A DNA stretch of 64,000 bases from Vombatus ursinus (GCF_900497805.2 NW_020954562.1:17921264-17985263); one strand, 5' to 3'; shown: positions 44,100 through 55,014, counted from the first letter of the stretch. The notes: generated from the letters alone by a model not told the origin. Numbers and translations: made by a program.

Positions 44100-44291
44100 T
44101 TGACTGTACAGCAACAAAGTAAATGGTAACGCCTCTTCTTTAATATCATTTCCACTGATAAAAATCATGTTTCTGAAGTTGAACCATTTGACAGCACTGA
44201 AGACTTCAGGGGCAAAGACTTTCTTTTCTGGGTCATTAGTAGTTGTGGCTGTAGCACATGGGGGAACAGTTGCCCAGCTGCATCTGTACAA
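44100..44291 (-). pseudogene. Y-box (YBX-type) cold-shock-domain pseudogene fragment
   Basis: An 87-codon frame starting at 44291 reads ..DPEKKVFAPEV then SAVKWFNFRN and FISGNDIKEE at residues 20-53 (about 44133-44234). Mammalian Y-box proteins have EKKVLATKV, GTVKWFNVRN and GFINRNDTKED at the same spacing, and the nucleotides also match in long stretches such as gtcaaatggttcaac. Y-box proteins bind RNA and DNA through this domain. Here the RNP1-type motif (normally GYGFI) is lost, and homology stops after residue 53. The alanine/threonine-rich residues just before it resemble YBX3 more than YBX1, but this is weak. Probably a processed pseudogene; no A tail or target-site duplication seen. 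Confidence 0.65.
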
Positions 44292-44640
44292 GGGTTACTT
44301 GCCAGAATGATGGCTGAGGGCAGTGGGCTAGAAGCATTGCTATTCCAAAGGTGTTTGTGCCCAGGGTCCTAAGCTGTTTCTCAGACAATATGGTGGTCAG
44401 GATTTTGGAGGTGGTGGAATGACTTTGTGGATACATTACCTTTTGTCTCTCTTGGAGTGCCTTGCTGCTTTTGCTAGACTGTTTGCCTGCCCTCTGTGTG
44501 ACAGCTGTCAGTTGGTGAGAAGGGCTGGTCTTTCCTTCGAAGGAGTTGTCTCCTGAAACGATATTTGTAAAAGCTAGGTTCAAAGGCAGGATTGGTAATC
44601 TGGTGGCTTTTGCTACACCCCGGGATCCTGTGCCTATACT
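44292..44640 (-). other. Open region upstream of the Y-box fragment, origin unknown
   Basis: A 115-codon minus frame (44236-44583) overlaps the Y-box frame out of phase. It is serine/glutamine/lysine-rich, less AT-rich than its surroundings, and matches no family I know. It may be the 5' part of the same retrocopy, including UTR, or unrelated single-copy DNA. Confidence 0.3.
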
Positions 44641-44794
44641 GGTAAGGAAATGATTATTTATTTGGCAAGTTCTGCTGGAGAAACTAGAAATACTTTTGGC
44701 AGAATTAGACTAGATCTAGTATTTTACACCAAAGATAAAGGATCTGTGGTCTTTTCAATGAATTAATATTGCCCCTGTGGAAGTTCCATCCACC

Positions 44795-44945
44795 AATATG
44801 GACCACAACCTAATTATGAATTCATAGACAAATTCTAGGGAGTTAATGATACAACAAAAGTCATACAGCCAGACAATGGTGTAGAAAGAATTTGAATCCT
44901 GGTCGTCCTGACTCCAAAACCAGCACCCTATCCATAATCCAAATG
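44795..44945 (-). mobile_element. MIR fragment
   Basis: 'agtcatacagccagacaatg', 'agaatttgaatcctggtcgt', 'cctgactccaaaaccagcac' and 'cctatccataatcca': core to head in antisense. Confidence 0.75.
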
Positions 44946-44949
44946 CACT

Positions 44950-45235
44950 CTCTCTTATATAATAAACCTTAACAAATTTCAAAAGTACAAATGATAAAAA
45001 AATCATGCCATAAAATATTAGAGGAGAATGGAAGGTTTTGTTTGTTTTTTCTTTCACAACTGTGAATGGAGGAAGGGAAAGGAGTGTATAGCCGGATAGA
45101 TAATAGAAATTATAAAATACAAATGACATTAATAATACAAAATTTAAGAAACTTTACACAAGTGAAGTTTATATAAATATAATTGAAAGAATATACATAA
45201 TTTGGGGACATTTTCCCTTATGCATCTCCAATAGA
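44950..45235. other. Unassigned AT-rich DNA
   Basis: Nothing recognised. A 124-codon minus frame (44755-45129) crosses MIR sequence and has no domain. Confidence 0.4.
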
Positions 45236-45239
45236 AGCA

Positions 45240-46115
45240 TGTCATCCAAAATATTTAAGGAATTGATAAGAATCTATTTGATTGAATTATTGTCCAATAG
45301 ACAAGTTTTCAAGCAATACTAAAAAAATCAAAAGGAGAAATGAAAATTATAAAGGTCTGTTTGAAAAATTGTTCAAAATCACTAATAACTAGAGAAATGC
45401 ATATTAAACAAATTCTGACATTCATCAAATTGTGAACCATAGTAAAAGATAAAAAATTCAATGTGGAAGAAACTGAGGGAAAATAGACATGCTTATCTAC
45501 TGCTGGTGATGCTGTGTATTGGTCCAAACATTTGGAAAAACAATTTGAAATTTTCTAAGAAAAATGTAACCAAAAAAGTTTATTGACAGCAAGAAAGAAC
45601 CTTTGCATCAAAAAAATCCATAGCAGCACTGTTTATAATAGCACAAAGTTGGATAAAAATATGTTCCCAATTATTGGGAAATGGCTTTAAATAAATCATT
45701 GTATATGAATGTAATGTATTTGTACTGTGCCATAAGTAATGATTAATTTGAAAAATTCAGAGAAATCTGGAGTGTATGAAGTGGTGCAGAGTAAAGACAG
45801 ACCAAAAGAACAGCATATGTAATGGCTACAATGATGTAAAGGTAGACCTCACTAAAAGGCAATAACTCATATTGAATAGATAGATAATACTGACATCAAA
45901 TTATTAAATGTAAAAGTCATCTTTTTTGCCTGTCAATACACATAAATTATAAAACTGAAAGTGACATATACTAACAGTCACTATCATAATAGATCTGCTT
46001 ATTTTTAGGGAATGTACTTTAATGGGGTTTTATTTTGTTTTGTTTGTTTGTTTCTATTTTTCTTCCTCTGGGTTATGTCTATTCTGTGATATTCAACAGT
46101 AAAGCATGGAGAATC
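45240..46115 (+). mobile_element. L1 3' end, decayed
   Basis: 'aaatatttaaggaattgata', 'ttgtccaatagacaagtttt', 'caaaatcactaataactaga', 'gagaaatgcatattaaac' correspond to the late part of L1 ORF2. Broken translation gives YMNVMYLYCAISND, matching YMNVMEYYCAIRND. The 3' UTR follows to about 46115. Same subfamily as 10085-10600 and 54110-54600. Confidence 0.82.
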
Positions 46116-46117
46116 TT

Positions 46118-46525
46118 TTTGCTTTGACAATGCTGACATTAGTCAAAGTGACTTAACAGTTATTAGGACAGCCAAAATTAATAAATAACTATGACATGGT
46201 ATGCTTGCGACACAGATCGAACTGATCCTAAATATTTTCCAAACCACTCTTCTTACTCTGGCGATGTCTATACTTGTTAGGAGGAACGTGTATAGCAGAA
46301 AAGGTAAAATTAGAGTAATACTTCTATCCATGAGCTTCAGTTGTATCTTCTTTCTGTTAGTTGTCCTTGATGAAAGATGCTACTTTGGCAATCATGTTTA
46401 TTTTCATTGTTATCAATTCAATTGCCTTTCCATTCATTTGACCTTAGAAAAGGCAATTGTTCTGGTCTTATTTTCTTAAAGGCCCTTGAGCATTTAATGG
46501 TTGGGGGTGATAACGGTGCCATTCA
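46118..46525. other. Unassigned DNA
   Basis: No repeat recognised. A 92-codon plus frame (46201-46479) and an overlapping 88-codon frame are hydrophobic but have no family match. No gene called. Confidence 0.4.
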
Positions 46526-46529
46526 CTTT

Positions 46530-46580
46530 GGAAATATTTCATTCAAACATAAATTTATTAAGTTCCTACTGTGTGTAAGG
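46530..46580 (+). repeat. Unnamed family B short fragment
   Basis: 'acataaatttattaagttcc' and 'tactgtgtgtaaggctttgt' match the first 50 bases of the family. Confidence 0.5.
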
Positions 46581-46724
46581 CTTTGTAAAAAAAAAAAGTT
46601 TGAGGCATGGAAAGATGAAATGAGATACAGTCCATCTCTTTAGAGGAGCTCTATTGCTAGTGACTTTAACTTTTAAAATATAGTCTACCCTTCATAGGCT
46701 TAAATTCAGTTTCCAAAGTAAGGA

Positions 46725-46925
46725 AATCATAAAATGTTAGAACTAGAGGGCATTTCAGGGATCATCTAGTTCAATTCCTTCCTTTTATCCATGAAGGAAT
46801 CTGATATAAAGAGAGGTTAATTTGACTTGCACAAAGTTGTGCTGCTAATCAGTGGCAGTACTGCTACCAGAATTCACATCTTCTGGCAACAAATCCAATG
46901 CCATTTTCACTATTCCCACAGACTC
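46725..46925 (-). mobile_element. MIR-type SINE
   Basis: Antisense: 'gttagaactagagggcattt', 'gggatcatctagttcaattc', 'gaggttaatttgacttgcac' and 'aatccaatgccattttcact'. Confidence 0.8.
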
Positions 46926-46929
46926 CCAT

Positions 46930-47725
46930 ATAATCTAAAGGTGTCCAGGGACAACAAACAAATATACAGGAAGAATAACTGAATAAAAAGATTTAATGAA
47001 AATATTTGCAGGAATATTTATTTGTAGATGTGATGTATTGCTTGTCACTTTATTATTTTCACAAAATATATCCTACGTAAACTGAATGTGTTGTACTTGG
47101 GTAACAGGCTGACCACAATTATTGATTCTGATTACATGGCATACTTTGTTCTTTAGTAGCATATTTTGCATGAACTTGACTTGTGAAATGGGCAGTCAAT
47201 AATTTGCTGTTAGCTTTGAAGATTTATTCTTCCGGGCAGTTCGCAAAACAAATTTCAATGAAATATATCCCTGTTCTCTTAACCAGGTCGAACTATTTAT
47301 TATTAATTACATGTCCTGGAATGCATTATAATTAAAAGACATCCACTAAAAACCCTACTGACATAATTGAGGAGTGGTGGTAATCTAGAATTCTCAAATT
47401 CCCATACCAGCAAAGTATAAGGAGGGGTATGCTTCAAGCTTCATAGGACTGGGTTGGCAAATTTATACCATCTGAGGTCCATCTATATTGAAACAGATTT
47501 GTCCCCTGAAGAGGGGTATAATTGATAATAGAAAGTAAAAAAATTCATTCTATTTAGACATGTAACCATTTTCATCTGCTTTTTATGGTGAGCACCAACA
47601 TTAATAGAATTGTGGACTTTTTTCAAAGAAGGATAAGATATCTTTGAAAATACATACAAAAAAGGATCAAAACTAGAGCTGAGACTACATTAAAGACTTT
47701 TTGCTAAAATTTGAGTGTTCTCTCA
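46930..47725. other. Repeat-poor DNA, candidate conserved element
   Basis: No repeat recognised. 47220-47340 has complex sequence with two TAATTA cores (47304-47309 and 47329-47334) and isolated CpGs, the texture often seen in conserved non-coding elements. This is only an impression without alignment. Confidence 0.3.
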
Positions 47726-47727
47726 AA

Positions 47728-47945
47728 GACGCTCCATTCAAAAAACATTTATTAGGGGCCTATTATGTGTCAGGTACTGTGCTAAGTGCTAGGGACACAA
47801 AATGAGGCAAAAATAGTCCCTGCCCTCAAAGAGCTTACTATCTAATGGGAGAGACAATAGGCAAACATATACAATGCAAGCAACATACAGGATAAATAAT
47901 AGAGGCAAGGCACTGGAATTAAGATTTGAATTAGCAATTTACAGA
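47728..47945 (+). repeat. Unnamed family B fragment, well preserved
   Basis: 'aaaaaacatttattaggggc', 'tattatgtgtcaggtactgt', 'gctaagtgctagggacacaa', 'tccctgccctcaaagagctt' and 'actatctaatgggagagaca', then 'catatacaatgcaag'. The clearest head of the family here. Confidence 0.72.
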
Positions 47946-47949
47946 ATGG

Positions 47950-48290
47950 AGGAAGGGTTATATAATAAAAAGGGCATTGATTTGAGGATCAGGATATCTG
48001 GGTTTTAGTTTAACTGACTAAACTGACACATATCCTTTGACAACCTCTCTGAGTCTCAGTAAATTCATTTATAAAATGAAGAGATTGGATTAAGCGATCA
48101 CAAGCTCATAGCTTAAGGCCTGGAAGGAACCAGAAAGAGTATGTAGTCCAACATCCTCATTCTATAGATGAGTAAATAGATCTAAGGAGATTAAGTGACT
48201 AGACTAATGTCAAGTACATTAAGTGTGAGAGGCAGGATCTCCAAGGTCTCTTCCAGTCCAAAAATTAAATTATTCTAAATGTTTACATTT
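47950..48290 (+). mobile_element. MIR (+) split by a second MIR
   Basis: The left part (47950-48099) has the head and core, with 'atcaggatatctgggtttta', 'gagtctcagtaaattcattt' and 'ataaaatgaagagattggat'. The tail 'ccaaggtctcttccagtcca' resumes at about 48240. The gap is filled by an antisense MIR. Confidence 0.75.
48100..48236 (-). mobile_element. MIR (-) inserted in MIR (+)
   Basis: 'aaggcctggaaggaaccaga', 'tagtccaacatcctcattct', 'atagatgagtaaatagatct' and 'gagattaagtgactagacta': antisense MIR 3' and core region, without its tRNA head. Confidence 0.75.
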
Positions 48291-48464
48291 GTAAATAGTC
48301 TCTTTTATTTCCTCAAAACACAAATGATATTTGATATCATTGATAGTAATATTTAGAATAAATTCATATTAATTTCTCCTTTTTGAAGAGTTCTTCCTCA
48401 TTTAGAGAACTCAATTCCTTTCCTTTACTTTCTAAACTTATTATGAGAATAATCTAGGATTTCA

Positions 48465-48618
48465 TGGATAAACCTTAGGCTCTTGTCTGAGTCTTTGATA
48501 AACTAAATTATTTGTTTAGGGTTACAAAGCTAGTAAGTGTCAGAGGCATGATTTAAATACAGTTCTTCTCAATTAGAAGTACAGTATTCAGTCCAATATA
48601 TGATACCACCTCTCCTAA
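48465..48618 (-). mobile_element. MIR fragment
   Basis: 'gtttagggttacaaagctag', 'taagtgtcagaggcatgatt', 'taaatacagttcttctcaat' and 'atatgataccacct': antisense core to head. Confidence 0.72.
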
Positions 48619-48829
48619 ATTTAAACAGTCTGAAAAACAGGGTCCAATTTTCTGCTTTCTTCTTATATAATGAGAAAAATGAGTAAAAGTCAGAGGTTTT
48701 TATTACTCTGGATATTATAAAATTTAAATTTCTATTATCTGAACAAATATCAGCAACTTTGCATCAAGTTTATCTTGCTTTCTTTCTCCTCACCCTCAGC
48801 ATGGAGAGTCCTTTCACAAACTAATTTGA

Positions 48830-49147
48830 GAATGTTGAAGGATTGATGAGTTTTAGTTGATCCTTTAGGACAGAAGAAGGAACAAAGGCTAGAAGTTTCA
48901 AAAGGGCAAATTTAGGCTTGACAGAAGGACAAAAAATAATTCCAAGGAATTAGAAGTATCCAAAAGTGGAATTGGTTGCCTTAAAACATGGTGAGGTCCT
49001 TCCTCTAGAGATTTTCAGGCAAAGGTTGGATGACAGCTTGTATGGTAAGTTATAGTGGGAAATTCTTTTGTTGTATGGGTCATATTAAATAGCAACTAAA
49101 GTTCTCTTTAACCCTCAAATTCTTTGATTTTGTGATTCTGTAATTTT
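48830..49147 (+). mobile_element. L3/CR1 LINE 3' end
   Basis: 'aaaagtggaattggttgcct', 'tctagagattttcaggcaaa', 'ggttggatgacagcttgtat' and 'tttgattttgtgattctg', the CR1/L3 terminus in sense. Same family as 38840-39058. Confidence 0.72.
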
Positions 49148-50164
49148 GGCCATCTAGCTTAGAGATTGACACCTAATAGATTACCTAATTTCAACTGGGT
49201 TATCAATAAAACAAGGTAATCTTTCAATTGCCTAATCAATTTGCTATCCCACTCTTCACAGAAGTTGTTATAACAGCCATCTCTTTTTAAACCTTCCTAG
49301 CACCCCTCCCCCTCCCTCTTTATTGAAAATCTTGGCTCATTTTTTACCAAAAAAAAAAATCAATGTCATTCTCAGAAAGCTCTCAGATCTCTCCTCTTCA
49401 TTTCACATCACTCAGACATCTCTTTTTCTACTTTCTTTCCCATCACTCATCTTAAATTAAATGACCTTCTCCTTGCAAAAGCCAACCTCTCTATATGTAC
49501 CTTTGATCTCTTCCCTTCCCACATTCATATTAGTTCGCCCCAACTATCTTACCAACTATTTTCATGAACTCCAATCTCTCTCTGTCTCATGGACCCTTCC
49601 TTGATGGCTAAAACAAAACAAAACAAACAAAAAGCCCATCTCGGCATCATTTAAAAGCCCTCACTTGAACCTACCCTCTCCTTTAGCTGTTATTCCACAT
49701 CTCTCCTTCCTTTCTTTGATAAATCCCTTGAGAAAGCTATCTACTCTAGGAGCCTCTACTCCCTCTCTTCTCATACTATTTTTAATCCTTTGCAATCTAG
49801 CTTTCATCTTTATCACTCAACAAAAATTACTCTCTTCAAAGTTAGGAACAATTTCTTCACTGCCAAATCTACTAGCCTTTTCTCAGTTTGTATCTTTCTT
49901 GACCTCTCTGTGGCTTTTGACACTGTTCCTCACACTATCCTCCTGGATACTTTTTCCTTTTCTAGATTTTCATGTTATTCTTCTTGCCTGCTTAACAGCT
50001 CCCTTCCAACATTGTGTTTACTGGTCTTCATGGCATGACAGCTAACCATTGGTATTCTCTAAGTGTCTATTCTGGGTTCTCTTTTCTTTTTGCATTATAC
50101 CATCTCATTTGATAATCTCATCAGCTCCCATTGGTCCCATTATCATTTCTATGTAGATGATTCC

Positions 50165-50250
50165 TATATATGTATATGCATTTATTTATATATGTAGACA
50201 TATATATGCATATACATATATATGTATATACACTAATATGTGTGTATAAA
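50165..50250. repeat. TA/TATG microsatellite within L2
   Basis: Alternating ta and tg/ca steps just after the L2 active-site region, which they disrupt. Confidence 0.88.
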
Positions 50251-50837
50251 ACAGATATTAATGTTTTCCCCCAAAACCTTCCCCCTTGCTCAATTTACCT
50301 ATTACTGTTGACGCAGTCTCAGTCTTCCAGTTGCCCAAGATCAAAATCTGTGTCATACTTGATTCAACCTACTATTACCTATCAATTCCCAAATCTTGTT
50401 TATATCTTTGCAGTCTCTCTAATATGTTTCCTTCTTTACACTCACATATCTACTACCTTGGTTAAAATACTCATCACCTCTTGCTTAGAGTATAATTGAT
50501 CTCCCTATCTCAAGTCTCCATCCTTAATTACCTAAGTTATTTTCCCAAAAGCATAGGTACTACTATGTCATCTCCCTACTCAATAAATGCCAGTGCCTCC
50601 TGATACCTCTAGGACCAAATCTAAAATCCCCTGTTATGTCCAGTTCTTCATAACTTGTCCTTTTCCTACCCATTCCAATCCTCTTATGCTTTACGATCTC
50701 CCCTCAATTTTATAATCCAGGTATATCAACCTACTTGTTTTTTGCCCCATACACATTTCATCTTCTCTCTTTGTGTCTTTATACCAGTTATCTTCCATAT
50801 CTGTAATTCTCTCCATCCTTAAACATACCTCTTAAGT

Positions 50838-50946
50838 GATTTGCTAGTAAATGTCATATAGCTAGTAAGTGCCTGAGGTCAGATTCAAACTCAAGATGAG
50901 TCTCCCTGATTCCAAGCCCAGTGCTCTATCCACTGTACCTAGCTGG
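50838..50946 (-). mobile_element. tRNA-headed SINE fragment
   Basis: 'ttaagtgatttgctagtaaa', 'atagctagtaagtgcctgag', 'ctgattccaagcccagtgct' and 'ctatccactgtacctagctg': antisense core and head of a marsupial SINE, without its tail. Confidence 0.8.
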
Positions 50947-50949
50947 AAT

Positions 50950-51512
50950 GTATGTATTGAAGGAGGACTAGAACTTCTGGTGTGAGGGCTTGCCAAGGTC
51001 TTTTCAGGGTTTTTTATCCACCTTTGTTGTCTATCTGGCACTTAACTCTTACTCCTGGCTCCAAGAAAATAGAACATGTGCAGTGGTCATAGCCTGGTAG
51101 ACTGTCTCAGCAGATGGGCTAAACCAGGTTGAGGGTAACTGATGGACCTCAAACACTTTGATGAGTTAATGGGGTATCTACCCCAAGCATGTGAGGACGT
51201 CCCTCGGTGGAATGTGCAGATAATAACAATTTGTTCCATGGCCATGAAGGTGGCAGAAGCAGGTGTTTTGGAATACTTAGAGTTTGGTCAGACATCAAAA
51301 ATGCCAAGGTCATTCGCTGCATCCCAGGCCATCATCAATTGTCTTGAATTTTGTCTTGCCACTGCATTTTGATGACTCTGAAAGAGAGAATGAGGCTAAT
51401 GACCTCATGCAACTCTGCCTTACTTAAATCCAATTCACCCACCAGTCAAGACATAACCCTGTGATGTCATTGGTCCTATTCAAAAATGAAGGATGAACAA
51501 TAACCTATGCCT
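50950..51512 (+). mobile_element. Non-autonomous element sharing both ends of the old LINE
   Basis: About 560 bases. 50985-51430 is colinear with the 5' region of the old LINE at 14145-14600 (shared blocks include tgtgagggcttg, gggctaaaccag, aacaatttgttcca, cttttgtcttgccact-like and ctctgcct). The last 45 bases, 'gtgatgtcattggtcctatt' then 'gaaggatgaacaataac', match the LINE 3' tail at 23150-23192. It has no coding sequence. The 76-codon frame (51142-51372) is incidental. Confidence 0.75.
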
Positions 51513-51904
51513 CTTAGTTTCCTTAGCTTTATTCAAGACAACACAAATTCCATCTTTTGTAGAAGGACTTTTTCAGTGCCCCAACTACTAGTTCTCTCTC
51601 CTCTGAGATTACTTTCCACCTAGTTTGTATATCTTTTATATAACTAGCTATTTACATATTGTCTCCCTCTCTGAGATTTGAACTCCTTGGGGGCAGCAAC
51701 TATTTTTGCCTTTATTTGTCTCTCTATCACTTAGCATAGTTCCTGACATGTAAGTTTTTAATACTACTTTTTGACTTACTGACTGGTATTATAGTGTTCC
51801 CTTAAGAGTTTTAGATTTCTGTCCACTTACTTCCTGAAATTTTAGAAGTCTCTTTCCCCATATCCTGTCATGTGGTAAATTTCTGTGTGGAGCGTCCAAT
51901 GAAG

Positions 51905-52068
51905 TAAAACTGTCCTTCCTGGAATTTCATCCCTTTTTATATGTTGTCTTCATTCATTAGAATGTGAGCATCTTGAAGGCAGAGACCATCTTTCTTTCGC
52001 ATGTTGTATTTCCAGCACTTATCACAGTGTCTGGCACATAGCAAACTTTATCAATACTCTGTTTCTGT
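51905..52068 (+). mobile_element. L2 tail fragment
   Basis: 'tccttcctggaatttcatcc', 'ttagaatgtgagcatcttga', 'tttccagcacttatcacagt' and 'gtctggcacatagcaaactt'. Confidence 0.78.
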
Positions 52069-52069
52069 C

Positions 52070-52172
52070 TTTTTGTCTTTGTCTCTCTGCATCTATCCAC
52101 TTCTCTCTCTGTCTCTCTGTCTCTCTGTCTCTCTCTGTCTCTCTTTCTCTCTTTCTCTCTCTCTCTCTGTCT
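52070..52172. repeat. (TCTG/TCTC)n pyrimidine tract
   Basis: Imperfect tctctg/tctctt units. The arginine/glutamate-rich minus-strand frame over it is a repeat artefact. Confidence 0.93.
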
Positions 52173-52174
52173 CA

Positions 52175-53990
52175 TAGAACCATAATCATCACTATGTAAA
52201 TAGGGAGTAATATAGTAAATCTAGTAAAATCTAGTGAATCTAGTAAAAGCTGAAATTTAGTAAAGCATCTAAACTTGTCTAATGGTCACATATCAAACAA
52301 CAATAACAACAACAAACCTTAAAAGACTGAATTAAGAACTACAAGTCAAAGATTTCCCTCCATTGTCAGGACATAAAATTCTACATGCTAAAACACTCTG
52401 ACGAATTTAATTATGAGGAATTAAAATGTTTTGATTAATTATCAGTGTCATTTGTGAAAGGCTATTTATTTTTTTTCATATCTTTCTCCAGAATGCCTTC
52501 CATATGTAGAAAAGTTTTGCAAAAATAATTAGAAGGAAATTTCAGAAGTAAAGAAGGAATATGAATTTATAATTACTTCATATTATACATAAACATATAA
52601 TATACCTTATATAACACATAAAATTATATATATGTGAATAATTCTTTTAGTCACATATTTCTAACTATAAGGACGTTCTATGATTTCTCTCCCGGCAATT
52701 GTAGTCTTCCTACTTTTTCCAATATTTTAAAGACTAATTCTTCAATGCTCTCAAGTATTTGATATTTCCAGGATAGACTTCTATGTATAGATGCTCTGAT
52801 TTAATCTGAGTTTAGTGCAATGCCTGACACATAGCAAGTACTTAATCAATCTTATTGTCCAACTTTCTTTGTTTTCCGTCTTTGTTATCTTTAGTGACAT
52901 TTCTACTTTTCATGCTACTTTATTCATTGCTTGTTGACGAAACAAGTATTTTTATGCATGTTTCAAAACCATACAAGATTACTTGAATGATATAACAATG
53001 GAGATGACTTTGTTTCACAACTTTTCAATTATCATTATCAAACAGTTCATGAAAGAGTGAGATTTATGTTCATCAAAGGTGTTTGCCACTCATTAAGGAT
53101 CTCTAATACAAAGTACAATTGGAATGGGAATTCTCTGTCAATGACAATTTTTGAGGGATTCAGAATAATTTAAAGAGATAACATAAAGGCATCAGTGGAT
53201 AGCTAATAGAGAGACTCTTTGTTTCACAGGTATACTTATAATGTCAAGAGTAAGTAAAACAGGCCCCAAGCATATTGGGTAGGCCTACTATGGCTGCTTC
53301 ACAAGAAGACATGAGAAAGAATTATCCAGATTAAGAAGGTATAGATGCATTATAACCTCTATCTCTGGAGGAGAAATCCATATTATGAAATCACAGATGC
53401 TATTTTAGTGCTTTGAGATCTAAAAGTATAAGATTCCATTCAATAGCTAACTTTTCTCACTATTATTTCACTTTTGACTGATATTATTTCTCTATGTACT
53501 CTCACATGAAAAATTATCTCTATTTTTGTCTTTCTGAAGCAAAGCCCTTGTTTTTAGAGTGCTTTAATTTTTCTACAATGAGTTGTCACTCTTGCCCAAT
53601 GGAGAAGAAAGGATTATGGGGTGTCATTGAGAGGTCATTGAGAACTAAAGGAGTAGTGGGATTGTATTCACTCATAAATATCCCACTGTGAGGGGTGGAG
53701 GAGAGAGACCAATCAAATACCCTAATAAGATAATTCTGTTGTAGATCCTACTCACAATTAACTTGCTTGTGTGTATTTAGACCCTATTTAGCATTTCTTT
53801 GCCAAAAACATCTGCAAACACAGCTGAACTCATTCAAGAATTTCATCTTCAATGCCTTTGCTGCCATTCATCATAAGCCAGAGCAAATCTTCATCAAAGG
53901 TGCAGCAAGTTTCAGGTAGTCATATGGTACTTCTTATAATTTAAATTAAGGGGCTTATCCCTATACAAAGAGGAAAACATCTTCTAAGTA
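52175..53990. other. Mostly unassigned DNA
   Basis: A short L2/MIR tail occurs at about 52800-52860 ('gcaatgcctgacacatagca', 'agtacttaatcaatctt'). The rest shows no recognised repeat. 53265-53400 looked faintly repeat-like but I could not place it. Confidence 0.4.
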
Positions 53991-54109
53991 AAAGACACAC
54001 ACACAGACACACATATATGCACATATATACATCAGCTCTTGAAAATGAAGGCACGAGAGGGGTCAGAGCAATAATTCATTTAGCCTAACATATACACATG
54101 TGTATATTA

Positions 54110-54600
54110 GAGAATAATTTATTCAATAATAATAATTTATTCAACATAATTTGTTCAACCATCTCCCATTAATTGGAGAATGAATGAATAAATTATGACA
54201 TATGAATATAACAAGATATTATTGTACTATAAAGAAATGAAGAAAGCGAAGGTTTCAGAGAAGCCTGGGAAGACATGTGAACTGAAGCAGTGTGGAATGA
54301 GTAGAACCATAAGAATAATTTATACCTTAATATCAATTATCATAAATTTTTAAAAACTTAATAATTATGATCAACACAATGATAACTGTTGCCAGAGCAC
54401 TTATGACTAAGTATTATAACCACCTAACAGGGAGGTGATGAACTAATAGGCAGAATAAGAGGTATAATTTTAGACCTATGGCTTTTATGGGGATTTAGAC
54501 CTTTGAATGCATGATGAGAATTTGTTTTGCTTGACTATACTCATTTGTTACAAGAGTTTTAGTTTTCATTTCTTTTTTTTTCCCTATGAGAAAATGCTTG
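54110..54600 (+). mobile_element. L1 3' end, decayed
   Basis: 'ccattaattggagaatgaat', 'gacatatgaatataacaaga', 'tattattgtactataaagaa', 'agaagcctgggaagacatgt' and 'gaactgaagcagtgtggaat' follow the L1 ORF2 end and the start of the 3' UTR. Same subfamily as 10085-10600. Confidence 0.75.
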
Positions 54601-54604
54601 ATAA

Positions 54605-55010
54605 TTGAAAAAAATCAATAAAATACAACATATACTCATTGAGTCTGTTATGTACAAACCTGTCATATATTTCCAGTCTTCTAGGATGCAGACAAAGGTA
54701 AAATAGTCTTGGGTCTTTCCAAAAGAAAACTTTAAAAAATGCAAGTAGGAAACATAAATACTTGAAAAATCACTAAATTTTTATAATCCCCCTGAACCAT
54801 GCTGCTCTGGGAAAAAAAAACAAAAAACAAAACCCTAACTCTAAAACAAAACCTTACCAAAAACAAAAACCAACCAACAAACCTACCTTGGACTTTTCCT
54901 GTTTTTTATCTATTCATTACAAAGCAGCCTCAGAATGGGAGAAATACTGGTGCCCCAATTAGGGTTACTTGCATCAGATGCTATCTTACTATCCTACCCA
55001 TCTGGGTAGG
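54605..55010. other. Unassigned AT-rich DNA
   Basis: A-rich tract of aaaac/caaac units at about 54810-54885. Nothing else recognised. Confidence 0.4.
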
Positions 55011-55014
55011 GTAT

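Larger units (their letters stand above)
49380..51785 (+). mobile_element. L2 with reverse-transcriptase remains, interrupted
   Basis: The L2 body (49380-50835) has a readable stretch FLDLSVAFDTVPHTILLDTF at 49890-49960, the conserved LDLSAAFDTV(D/N)H.ILL motif of CR1/L2-clade reverse transcriptase, and a (Y/F)VDD-like site at about 50150. Downstream are 'gccagtgcctcctgatacct' and 'aaaatcccctgttatgtcca'. The tail resumes at 51515-51785 with 'tcttttgtagaaggactttt', 'actccttgggggcagcaact' and 'cttagcatagttcctgacat'. Two SINE-like insertions fill the gap. Frames are broken throughout. Confidence 0.75.

Noticed and set aside
44755-45129. 124-codon minus-strand open frame
   Set aside because: Part of it is antisense MIR and the rest has no motif. 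AT-rich chance frame.
46201-46479. 92-codon hydrophobic frame resembling a transmembrane segment
   Set aside because: It overlaps another frame of similar length, and neither has a family motif.
51142-51372. 76-codon frame with a plausible soluble-protein composition
   Set aside because: It lies inside the non-autonomous element related to the old LINE's 5' region, which is not coding in that LINE.
53265-53400. Segment with a faint resemblance to a repeat (atggctgcttcacaagaag)
   Set aside because: I could not place it in a family or find a second copy in the window, so it is not annotated as a mobile element.
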